From: Dipteris shenzhenensis
Taxonomy: Eukaryota > Polypodiophyta > Polypodiopsida > Gleicheniales
Direction: 5' to 3' (one strand)
Assembly: GCA_047967505.1 (NCBI GenBank)
Contig: CM106538.1
DNA length: 64,000 nt
Shown here: piece after piece, positions 49,509-60,400 of the stretch
How positions within the stretch are numbered: the stretch's first letter is position 1
Layout: each line of letters opens with the position of its first letter
The notes under the pieces: generated by a model
Told to the model about the DNA's origin: nothing
Seen by the model: the letters and a program-made list of their open reading frames with translations, nothing else
Databases searched by the model: none
Position numbers and translations under genes: made by a program

Positions 49509-50265
49509 CAGGGCCCCAAAATGAGCTCCCTTTTTTTCTAATGATCTTAAAGTGTACCAAAGCTAAGGAGAAGAGCCAAAAGGATATGAAGGATGCTTGG
49601 GACAACATAATTACTGCAAGCTCCTTTGTTGTCAAGGGTATCTTTTATGGTCATCAAGGTGAGGGCCGTCGCTACAAGCTTCTTGATCATAAACTTGAGG
49701 TCATATTATATTCCCATCTTGTAAGGTTAATCAAGTTTCTATTGGAAGCCATTGAGGGAGAGAGAAACTTGTACTTTCTATCACTTGAAGAGTATGAGGC
49801 TATCTACAATAGCATGCCTTATGATCTCTAGACCACATTCTAATGAATTTATTTCCCATGCTTGCTTTCATTTTCTATGATTATTGCCATTTTCTATGAT
49901 TGTTTATTTGTCTCCCCCAAAAAAAGAAGCCAAGTATGATTGGTTGTACCAAATATGTGAGAAACCATTGTATATACATCAGTCAAGTAATGGTCGTGAT
50001 CCCATTAGCAAAAGTATTACTTCATGATCCAACCATAGGGCACATGATCCAAGTTACTGATAATATTTTCAAGCAACCAGAAAGCACTATAGCTAGGCAA
50101 GACATGATGTAAGTCACAAAGAATAATTATATGGTCTAGTATTATATTCATGATCCAATTGAACAATTGTACATGATCTAGTAGCCAAAAATTACACCTC
50201 ATGAAACAACAAGGTACATGACCAAGGTTACATTAGGGAAAAAGGGAACTCATTTTGGGGCCCTG
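49509..50265. mobile_element. Small inverted-repeat element with CAGGG...CCCTG ends (hAT-like)
   Basis: Left end CAGGGCCCCAAAATGAG followed by TCCCTTTTTTTCTAATG; right end the complement, CATTAGGGAAAAAGGG then CTCATTTTGGGGCCCTG. The terminal inverted repeat is about 35 bp with three or four mismatches, and imperfect pairing continues a further ~12 bp outside (GGATTCCTCT versus complement of AAGAAATTC). CAGGG ends are typical of hAT elements, but I find no 8-bp target duplication, so the true boundary and class are uncertain. It lies in the centre of the palindrome between the two transposase-like genes. Confidence 0.5.
49541..49831 (+). CDS. Unknown 96-codon frame inside the small inverted-repeat element
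   Basis: The frame reads CTKAKEKSQKDMKDAWDN and KLEVILYSHLVRLIKFLLEA and ends NSMPYDL. Charged, mostly helical-looking, no motif I recognise. It starts within the inverted repeat. It may be a captured gene fragment or chance. Confidence 0.3.
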   Translation: MILKCTKAKEKSQKDMKDAWDNIITASSFVVKGIFYGHQGEGRRYKLLDHKLEVILYSHLVRLIKFLLEAIEGERNLYFLSLEEYEAIYNSMPYDL

Positions 50266-50631
50266 TAAGAAATTCACTATTTTTTGATTTATTTCTCTCC
50301 TAAAAGACCTCAAAAATAGTAAAATACGGAAACGTGGCTCAGAACTGTCAGTAAGGACTACAGAACTGTCAATTCAAAAAGGAATAAGATAATCTTTTGT
50401 CTGACTAACACGATTTTGTATTAAATATCCTCTTAGATTCTTTTTTGTTTACCAAAGATTCCGCATCTCTTTGGACGACGTGTGCAGGCCTTTCATAAAG
50501 AGTCCATCACTGAACTTAGTGATTGCAAGTTTTCAAAATATTCACATGGATACCACCACACTTCCACGATTCATGTTACAAAATGACTATGAGATTGAAA
50601 AACAAACTTTGCAACCTGAGAAGCACAAAAA

Positions 50632-53348
50632 ATGGCCGATACTAGTGAGTCACTATCTGAGAAGAAGCGATTACACCATCTTCACATCGACTTAGAAGAA
50701 CAATATGCTCCAGCACAAAAAAGACGAAAGGATACGGTGCTGAATGCTCAACAGCGGGAAAATATGAGAAGAGAAGGGCTTCAACATATTGACTTATGGT
50801 GCGATGGAAGCATATATCCAAAATGTCAAATAAAAAACTCTACACCTCCATTTGTCAATCCCACCACATTACTGAGGTTTGCCGGCGATGGACAAAATGG
50901 ACTTCTTGGTTATATTTCAGCGCAGTCTGCATTTGCGAAAACGTATAAAATGATGTACCTACAAGAAAAGGGGGCCAAGATGGAGGAGATAGCCATTCGT
51001 GCAAAATTTTTTACAATGAAATTGAGGAGCATTCAAAGAGTAAAAAAGAGTTGACAAGAGCAAGAAAGAAGAGAACTGTGATTGGAGCCAGACTACGTAG
51101 CAGGAAGATTAAAAACATTGCAAATTTGAAGGCTGGGACTGGTGGATGCAAGCGACGAATTCAGGAAGCAAGGTTAGATTGAAATTTATCATTTTGTATA
51201 CTCAAAAAGGCTCTCTTCCAAACTATATCTATTTCGTTGATTGTCGCAAAATAAGAATGGAGGTGCTGAATGATATAGTCATATTGTGTTGTTACTACAG
51301 GAAATTATTGGAGCCTGCAAAAGAAAATATGGACCCGAACCTTCTTCCTGTTAAACAAATGAAAGGATTGCTTTCTTGCGGTGTAGCAAAAGGTTTGATT
51401 GAGGAAAAAAAATGCAAAATAGTCAAATGCAATGTTGTAGAGGACTTTGTATCCAATAATCAAGTTGATGGCACTATAATCCAAGAGGCTCTTGATGTTA
51501 GTGGAGTTAGCACGAAGGGATATAGTTCGATTTTCCATGCGATATCCTCAACTTTGAAAGATCAAAGGATTAAACGAGTTTTACTGCCAAATCCAGCAAC
51601 CATGTGGAGGATAAGAGGTCATTTGAATGAAAGTATAGATGAATTTATTGGGCAATATATCCATATTGAAGAAATATTTCATGGTGTTAAAGGAACCACT
51701 GTGTATGATCCTTGGAATAATATATTTTTAGATCTGCAACAACTTCAAAAAAGAATGGTCGAGTTTTATGAAATAACATTTGAGGAGTGCAAAGGCATTT
51801 TGAAATTTGTTATCAAACTGGATGAGTGTGAGGTTGTAAAGGAAAAGAAAATGGAAAGAGTTACTATTACATTGATGAATGGAGCAATTGATACATCATT
51901 GACTGAAGCGAGTTCGAAGTATTTTAGTGTGCAGTCAGAGAAACACATATGGTGGTTAGGCTCGTTCCAGGTATGATCATGGGTTGTTTTATACTTGATT
52001 TTGGTCATTGTTTTCAAATCTGATGTAGTATACTTTTGTTTTCTATAATCTCACAGGTGAAGACCGAAGACCATGAAACACTAGATTGGGTGTTTCACCA
52101 CACGGAAATACCAAGAATAATCAAAAGACAAGTGCAAGGCGAGAATCTCCATGTTGCAGGAAAAGGTGATTTTCAAGTAGAGTGGCACATGGCCGGGGAT
52201 CTTAAAACACTTAAGTGCATGTATAACATTAGTAAAGGAGGCAACTCAAAGTCTCCTTGTCTTTACTGCAAAGAATCAGCTCAAGTAATGGATTCAAAAT
52301 GGTGGAAGAGAGCACCTAATAGAGATAAAGTTGACCCTGACTTCAAGGCCATTCTGGACATTCCACTATTTAATGTTCACATCTGCACATTGCATGGTCT
52401 ATGTCGAATTATTGAGAAATTGGTATTTTTATATATTGGATTTGCTTGGAAACTCTGTCCCGAAAAAAATAGAAAGGATGCTCTTCAAGCATTGGAAAAA
52501 GTGTTATCCGATATAGGTCTGCATGGAGGAGATGTTCAAACCACAAAGGATTTTAAAAAGTCTACCAATGGCAAGGAGGTACCAACCAAGCCCTCTATTG
52601 GTGGTGTTAAGGCAAGAAGATTCTTGTCTCCACCCAAAGACAGTAAGCAAGTAAGGCAAGGTAGAGCAGTTTCAAAGATCAATTATGGATTGTGGAAGCA
52701 AGTCCATAATGCTGTGAAAGATCATGAGGCAGATGGGGAAGCACGAAATAGGAAGGCAGAGGTGTGGAGGTCTCTTGATCAACTCTTCATGTTCTGTGAC
52801 AAAGTAACATGGACAAAGAGTGATTACAAGAACTTTGAGGAGGCAATTAGACATTTTGGAAAGTCAATGAAAGACGCGTGGACAGCCTGCAATATAACTC
52901 ACTACATGGTAAGGTTATGTCTTTTTCTTTTACTTAAGTGTGATCCTCTTTTTTTTTATTACTTACTATGCATTCTTATGTCTTACAGCATATCATATAC
53001 AACCACCTTCCCTATTTTGTCAGAAAGTATGGATGCCCAGCTATTTGGTCTACCCAAGGCATGGAGAAGTCTCACTACATGGCACGTAATGCATTTTTTA
53101 GACACACACAACACTATGGAGGGAGTCAGAAGGTGAATAGTCTGAAGGAAGTCTTCCAATGGTTTTACCGAGGCATACTACAGAGGCTGCATGCTAAAAG
53201 AAAAGTTGCTAGCTCCAAAATCAAGCTTTCTTTTCTTCTAGCCCAAAAGCAAAGACGAAGACAAAATTCAATTGCAGCAGAGAGACATAGACAATGGAGG
53301 GAATCGAAGATATTTAGAAACCATAAATGGACAAGTAAACATGAATAG
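50632..53348 (+). CDS. DDE-transposase-like gene, better preserved copy (copy B), four exons
   Basis: Exons 50632-51172, 51301-51970, 52057-52908 and 52989-53348 all have GT..AG borders and compatible phases; the product is about 807 residues if one base is added to the T run at 51007-51012, where the frame slips. The copy A paralogue shows the expected continuation (NEIEEH). Candidate catalytic residues: Asp in IKLDECEVVKEKKMERV (exon 2), Asp in HMAGDLKTLKCMYNISKGG followed by SPCLYC, a His/Cys cluster in HICTLHGLC (exon 3) and Glu in WSTQGMEKSHYMAR (exon 4). D...D...E with a C/H-rich insertion and a GD-x-K-x-L box resembles RAG1/Transib/CMC-type transposases. This assignment is inference; no exact family name is claimed. 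It is convergent with gene X, 323 bp apart. Confidence 0.6.
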
Positions 53349-53671
53349 GACTCATTTGTAACTTATTGGTGTTATGTTCACATGTTTTCAAACTCATTCA
53401 ATAGAAATTTTTTTAGTGGAACAAGTGACTCTTGGTGTTATGCATGAAAAGTATTTCAATGTGAAACATATGATCTGAACTTAATACAATTTGTTTACAA
53501 TTTCAATATATTGTTCATTTAATATTTAACGACACCACTCTATGTAAATGTACAAATCATTTCATCATCAACTTATTAATCATTTATACAAGATCATACC
53601 AGATATCAAAGACTTTATACAAATCAGTTCAAATTTAATATAATGTTTGTGCTATATTCGATGACTAAATC

Positions 53672-56325
53672 CTATTTCTCCCAGGGCCTGCCAATCAGAA
53701 CTCTCTTTTTGATCTTGATTGGAGTCTTTTTCTTCTTTATTGGCTTGATGTCGACTATCTCTTTATCCTTTTCTTTAGCTCTCTCCACCTGTTCCTCTTC
53801 TTGGATTGTGTGGCCTGATGCAATCATGGGTGGCTCTCGAAACCTTACAAGCTGGTGTTTTCCATAGCCCTCCAGATATTTGGGCTCCTTAACACCACAT
53901 GATAATGCATAAGAAGTGTAAGACAAAAAGTAAGCGGCCCTAGAGGCCTGCTTATTCACATAATCTCCAAATATATCTATGGCAGACAACCTCTCTATCA
54001 AAATGATCTTTTCCTTTTGCCATGAAAGAGCATGTCCACCTAAAGCCCTGGACAAACATTTTAGGAAGTAAACAATGGATTCTCCATTGTTGCTCAACTG
54101 CCTATGGTAAATCAAGATCTTGGCACTGCCTAGATCATGAATATAATGAGCTAGGCCTGACATTTTGTGAAACCCAACCTGCCTGCTTCCACTTGATCTC
54201 TGGAGGAATGTGTCATCCTCAATTTGTAGCTGCAACATATCAAAGGATTGGAGTGAGACAATACACAACCTACAAAAACAAAGTTAAGCAGAAGTCAAAG
54301 TATATGATTTGAAGTACCTTCTCATTTTCATCAGCAACAAGCAGTTCATCTTTCCAAAGATTTATCCCTTTCCCTTCTTGTCCAGCCTCTTCTTTAGGCT
54401 TTTCTGTGTATAGTGCTGAGAGATTCATAGCTTCCTGTGTGAGCTGGAAGGCAGCTTCATCTGGCTCTTGGAACTTTTCAGCCTCTTTGAAACAAAATGA
54501 AAGGGCCTCTACAGGATCAAACATTGTTTCCAAAGCCAGTAGTGAATGGTCATCCTCTATGCCAACCTCCTTGTCAAGCCTTGAAGCCTAGGCAATAAGG
54601 GAAATGGCATAGTCCTCCCTCAAATCAAACATACACTCTATATCATGGAGGAAAACATAATCCTTTCCACCAATCAACACACCTAGAAGCATGGGCACTG
54701 CATAGTTGCTGCTCTGAACATCAAAATCTTCAACTGGCTCTGCTCCCCTCAGAGTTTTTGTCCTCAGTTGAACAAGGTCAAGAGCAGCCACTTGCAGCCC
54801 CTCATCTTGAAGGTTGATATCTTCTTCTTGCTCTGCCATTTCTATGACCAAAGAAACATCCTCCTTTTCAGAAGCTTCAGATGTGTCTTCTTCTTCTATT
54901 TCCTGCCCTTGTTCATCCAAAGACTCCTGACTGAAGACAATGTACATAAGAAATGCCATGCTCTCCTCCAGCACTCTGCACTTTCTAGTGTGCAAAGTAC
55001 AGTTGAATTTATAGTGATCAGGCAGGCTGTCAAATCTTATGTTCACATGGTACCTCAGCCTGTCATTGGAGACAATATGATTTAGGTGCACAAAAACCTT
55101 TTCTCCTCCCACAATTCTTCTTGCCTCTGTCAGTTCTTTGAAGGCATCCCAATAGTCTGAAAGAAAATCTTTGTGCTGCTCCAGTACAGAGCTCATTGTG
55201 AACTCCATGTTGAAAATACTGTGGTATATATGGAAGTTACTTTGAGCCTTGCATTTGTGAAGAAACTCAAATAGGAGCAAATCTGGAGAATTGTCCTCTT
55301 CTGGTTCCATTTGTTTCTTGATGGAAGAATTAGCACTCTGCTCCAGCCTCTTCTTTTTGCCTGTTCAAAAACTTTTATACTATGAATTCTATATGCTGAC
55401 ATATGCAATCAGTGAATGCATTGTATATCACCAGATAATTCCTTCATGACATCTCATGACTCACCTGGTGATTGCTGTGTTCTAATAATAGCAGCAGAAA
55501 AGTCCAGCTTCCTCTTGAAAAAGGTGGGGCCTGGGAGCCAGCTGTTCCAAAACAAAAACATTTCTCATCATCAAGGAAGATTTCCACAGGGCTAAAGATA
55601 GCAAATTAATGAGATAGAAGTGAGAAACAAATAATACACAGGAATTTGCAGCAAAATGCGATATGGGCTGTTTAGAGAATTATAAACCACTCTCCTCGCA
55701 TTTTGTTGCAAATTCTCAAATTCTGTTCATGTGCATGTCAAATCAAGCACTTGGTTCATCTTAGTGATTCCTGGACACTATGATCTCATATGCAAGAGAA
55801 ATAATGTAATGAGTGAAACTATTCATGAGGAATGTGTCAACAACAGGAATTTGCAGCAAAATGCGATATGGGCTGTTTAGAGAACTATAAACCACTCTCC
55901 TCGCATTTTGTTGCAAATTCTCAAGTTCTGTTCATGTGCATGTCAAATCAAGCACTTGGTTCATCTCAGTGATTCCTGGACACTATGATCTCATATGCAA
56001 GAGAAATAATGGAATGAGTGAAACTTTTCATGAGGAAGGAGTCAACAATAGGAATTTGCAGCAAAATGCGATATGGGCTGTTTAGAGAATTATAAACCAC
56101 TCTCCTCGCATTTTGTTGCAAATTTCTTGTTTCTATTCATATCAACCTACAATCTAATTTCTGGGTGATTTACCAAATTCTTGAACAGTATTAATTGAAA
56201 ATGTAAGAAGAAGGATGGAGCTGAGTGAAGACATTGGGACATCAAAAATCCAATGGATGGAAGAAATAAATGTTGAAAAACATTGAAACCAAACTAGAAT
56301 TCTGACCTTTTTTTTCCTTTTCCAT
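53672..56325 (-). CDS. Gene X: unknown 561-residue protein, four exons, one internal stop
   Basis: Exons (minus strand) 56325-56307, 55530-55465, 55360-54318 and 54229-53672 join in one frame with GT..AG borders. The start MEKEKKGPTFFKRKLDF is chosen because exon 1 then fits the phase of exon 2; MEPEEDNSPD at 55310 is an alternative. The product has a basic N-terminus, a folded-looking part (HIYHSIFNMEFTMSSVLEQH ... VFVHLNHIVSNDRLRYHV), an acidic middle (EDTSEASEKEDVS), a conserved C-terminal part (LQIEDDTFLQRSSGS, GSAKILIYHRQL, ALSCGVKEPKYLEGY) and a basic tail (KPIKKKKTPIKIKKR) resembling a nuclear signal. Codon 286 is TAG (54588-54590), a single C-to-T change from Gln. I recognise no family. 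Intron 1 holds the hairpin array. Function unknown; nuclear location is inferred. Confidence 0.55.
55642..56125. repeat. Hairpin array 1: three 74-nt hairpins at a 205-bp period
   Basis: Hairpins at 55642-55715, 55847-55920 and 56052-56125. The 5' arm GAATTTGCAGCAAAATGCGA pairs with TCGCATTTTGTTGCAAATTC (one G:U), then comes an internal loop and a second stem GTTTA/TAAAC around an 8-nt loop. The rest of each 205-bp unit (GTGCATGTCAAATCAAGCAC, CACTATGATCTCATATGC) is repeated nearly unchanged. The array lies in intron 1 of gene X, upstream of its exon 2. Confidence 0.9.
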
Positions 56326-56677
56326 GCTGATTGAGTTGCACTGGTAAATCTCCTGCTCTTTCTCTAGCTTGAACTTTGCACTCTAGGTAACCTGGAGATC
56401 TGGCAGTACTGTCTTCAGGCAAGTTGCAGTCTGGATGGAGTGTGCTGGGTAGGAAAGGATCAGAGAGAAGAAAATGGAAGATGCGAGGGTCGTGGCAGGG
56501 ATGAAAGATTGGGATCCAGGGGAGGGAAAAGTGGTTGTGGTATTGATGATGAAATCATGAATGGCACAAGTTCCAAGGAATAAAGTGTACTTTCACACGT
56601 GCCAAATTTCAAACTCCAAGAGATCTGGGTCCCATCCACACATGTGAAAAACGACTACATTCCACACGTGTGGGATT

Positions 56678-56975
56678 TGTTGAGATATCAAGCTCTATCC
56701 CCGACATATCTCCTGGATGACTATCATTTATGTCACCGCCTATGTTAGTTGTACTCGTGGTGTAGTTAGACTACCACGTATGTTTTTGGTTTGGGTTCAC
56801 ATATGAACCACGTATTCTAGGTTTTGACATATAGGGTATTTCCCTCTTCTATTGTATTGTTGTTGTGTGCAAAAGTGAAGAAAGGCTTCACCCTCCAACC
56901 TTGTGTCCTCTCTCTTTTGTGTGTTGTGAAGAAAGCTGAACTTGAGTCTCCTATCTCTCTCCCTTATTCTTTACA
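56678..56975 (+). repeat. Copia F: 5' LTR
   Basis: TGTTGAGATATCAAGC to CTTTACA; 298 bp; adjoins the primer site at 56976-56987. It differs from the copia C/D/E LTRs but shares the first bases. Confidence 0.97.
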
Positions 56976-57493
56976 TGGTATCAGAGCCTTGTTCGTGGTA
57001 AGGAGCTCAAGAAAGAAAGCCAAGTTTGTGGTGTCCTGGTAAGAGGACCAGTGTTGCTTTCCTACTTCGAGTTTGGGAGCAAATCTTTGCAGGTAGCACA
57101 GCCAGAAGTGCAGGAGTGCACTGCTTCAGATTGAGAGGCCCTTCGCGGTGCGGCGAGAGGCCGTTTCGGGGCCCGTTTTGAAGGCGGAAGTTCTTCGCAG
57201 GCACTCAGAAAAAAGCCCTGTTTTTGCTGTGCGACCACCGCGCGGCTAGTCGGTGGAAAGGTGCCACAGAAATTGCATCGTATGCCTGTGTGCAGAGATA
57301 TTGGGAGTTGCAGATTCATGCCTGTTGCCTGTTGATGCAAAATCGTCACGAGGAAGTGACTGTGTGGTGAAATACCACTTTCGTCAGTGTTGCAGATCTG
57401 CCCCTGTGAGGCTCTTTGCAGAAGTTTTGCTATTTGCCCTTCTGAGGCATTTGTTGTGTTTACAGGTTGCTGTTGCAATTCGTGATTTGTAAA

Positions 57494-60400
57494 ATGTCTG
57501 AGAATCTGTCTACCATTGTCAGTGAGAAGCTTGACAAGAACAACTTCCAAGCATGGAAGTTCAGGATGACAAACTTCTTTATGGGAAAGGGAGTTTGGGA
57601 TTACATCAGTGGTGAAACTGCAGAACCAGTTTTGGGTGCTGCTCCCACTCCTGCTGAATTGAAGGCCTTTAAAGAATGGCATGAAAAAGCCAGAAAATGC
57701 CTGTATTGGCTGTCCGTTAGCATTTCAGATTCTATGATTGTGCATATACAGGATCTAGAGACGCCTAAGGAGGCATGGGATACATTGGTGAAGCTGTATA
57801 GCACAAATACCAAAGCACGAAAGATGCAGCTAAAGCAGGAGTTGCACAATGTGCAAAGGAAAAATCTGAATATAAATGAGTATTCCTTGAAGGTGAAAGG
57901 CCTTGCAGATTCTCTTGCCTCCATTGGAGCACCTGTTGATGATGAGGACTTAGTGTCCGTGACCTTGAATGGTCTTGGGAAAGATTATGCACAATTTCGG
58001 ACATCCATTGGAGTCCGTGAAACATTTCCTGATTTTCAGGAACTTATTGCTCTCTTGCTGAGAGAAGAGCAAAGGAATGGTGGTTCAGCCACCTCAACTT
58101 CTCAAGAGACTGCTTTCTACTCGAATACAGGTAGAGGCAGGGGTAGAGGAAGAGGCCGTTCTGGTGGCCGTGCAGGAAATCAGAACCAACAGCAACAACA
58201 GGAAAACCAGTCCTATGGAGGAGGACGTGGTAGTTCTAGAGGCAGGGGGAGCCAAAGAGGCCGTGGCTCATGGCAAAGGAACCAGCAAGTAAATAGCAGC
58301 ATAGAATGCTATTATTGTGGAAAGCCCGGACACAAGGAGAATACATGCTATAAAAAGCAGAATGACATCAAAAGTGGAAAGTTGCAGCAAAGCAACTATG
58401 CATCATCAAGTGGGCATGGTGACGACAAAAATGAGCACCTTTTTGTGATGCAGCATATGATTAACTCCATGTCAGGAGATGCTGCAGCTTGCAATGATGT
58501 TTGGTATGTTGATTCAGGTGCCTCTAACCACATGACCAGTCATGGTGAGTGGTTTCATGATGTCAGAAATTTGGATAAGCCAGGTTATGTTGAAACAGGT
58601 GATGATACTGCGCACCCAATTACGCAGGTTGGTAAAGTGCCATTGGCTATGCAGGATGGCAAAACGAAGTACTTGGCAGATGTACTTCATGTTCCAAAAA
58701 TCACTAAGAACCTGGTTTCAGTTGGCCAGATGGTTGAGCAAGGTCTGCAGGTTAGATTTAATCCTGATGGATGCTTTGTTGAGGACCTGAAAAATAAGTG
58801 CCGCTTGGTTGCAAAAGGCAACAAAAATGGTAGAATGTTCACCTTGGATGTTGATATGCCTGAGGTGAAAGCTGCTATGTTTGCGCATGGGAGAGGTGTC
58901 ATTGCAGATATTGAGATATGGCACAAGCGCATTGGGCACGTGAATATACAAAGGCTGAAATCTATGCAAACGAAAAACATTGTTGCAGGTTTGCCTAAAT
59001 TCAGAGTTGAGGGAATGCAAAAGGTATGTGAAGCATGCCAAATGGGTAAGCAGGCCAGACATGCATTTCCCAAAAATGCTAAGGTGAGCAGAAGACCTTT
59101 GGAAGTGATCCATTCAGATGTTTGGACAACCAAAGCTGCTTCTATTGGTGGATGCCATTATTATGTGACGTTTATTGATGACTACACTAGGAAGGTGTGG
59201 ATTTATTTTATGAAGCACAAAAGTGAAGTGTTCAGCCATTTCAAGGCTTTTAAGGCCATGGTTGAAAAAGAGAAAGGTGTGCATATTAAAGTGCTAAGAT
59301 CTGATGGAGGGGGAGAGTACTTTTCAGAAGAATTTTGTGAATATCTGAAAGAACAGGGAATTCAAAGGAAGTACTCATGCAGGTCTACCCCTCAGCAGAA
59401 TGGGGTTGCAGAAAGGAAGAACAGGCATATTGCAGAAGTAGGACGGGCGATCCTAAATGAGAAAAACATGCCTGATTATTTTTGGGCTGAAGCAGTAGCA
59501 ACTGCTGTTTATATTATGAACAGAACCCCCACTGCAGCTGTCCATGGCATGACGCCTGAAGAAATGTATACAGGCCAAAAACTAGATATTTCTCACTTGA
59601 AGGTATTTGGTTGCATAGCTTATGTTCATGTTCCTGATGAGAAGAGAACAAAGCTGGATCCAAAGGCAGAAAAATGCATCTTTATTGGATATGCTCAGCA
59701 CCAGAAAGGGTATCGCTGTTATAACCCTTCCACCCGCAAAATGCAAGTGAGCAGAGATGTTGTTTTTGATGAAATGAGCAGCTGGTATGCACCAACTGTT
59801 ATGGTAGGAGATGCAGATGCAGGAAATGGGAATGCTGCAATAAATGCAGAGCAGTAATCTCAAGCCTTGAGTGGACCCAGAGAGTCCTCTACTAGTGGAT
59901 CTAATGCATGGACAGGGAGATTGAGATCTAGTGAATCGTCACATGGCAGTCCTGATAGTGTTGTGCAGGTATCACATAAGGGAAAAGAAAAAGTGGACCA
60001 TGCTCCAGTGTTTGATGTGTCTGCTGGTAGCTCTCATGTTGATGGAGAGTCAAGTGGCTCTGAAATGAGTCTTGATGAGGAACTTGGGATTCCTTCTATT
60101 GTTACACCTGGTGCAAGGAAAAGCAGGCATGATTTAAAGACTCCTGCAACTGATCCAGTTGTACGGAGGTCCACTCGTATTAAGTATCCAGTTGACAGGC
60201 TGAGATATGATGGGTATACAGCACATCACTATGCTTATATGGTCAAGGTTCTAGAGGAGCCAGAGCCCACATGTTTTGAGGATGCAGCAGGGCATAAAAA
60301 TTGGGAAGCAGCTATGGATGAAGAGATGGCTGCCTTGGATGCAAACCACACTTGGGATTTGATGCCTTTGCCTCATGATAAGAAGGCTATTGGCTGCAAG

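Noticed and set aside
50017-50202. Alternating GATCCAA/TTGATCATG-like words in the small element, considered as a tandem array or binding sites
   Set aside because: Spacing is irregular and the words are short; no support for a defined repeat.
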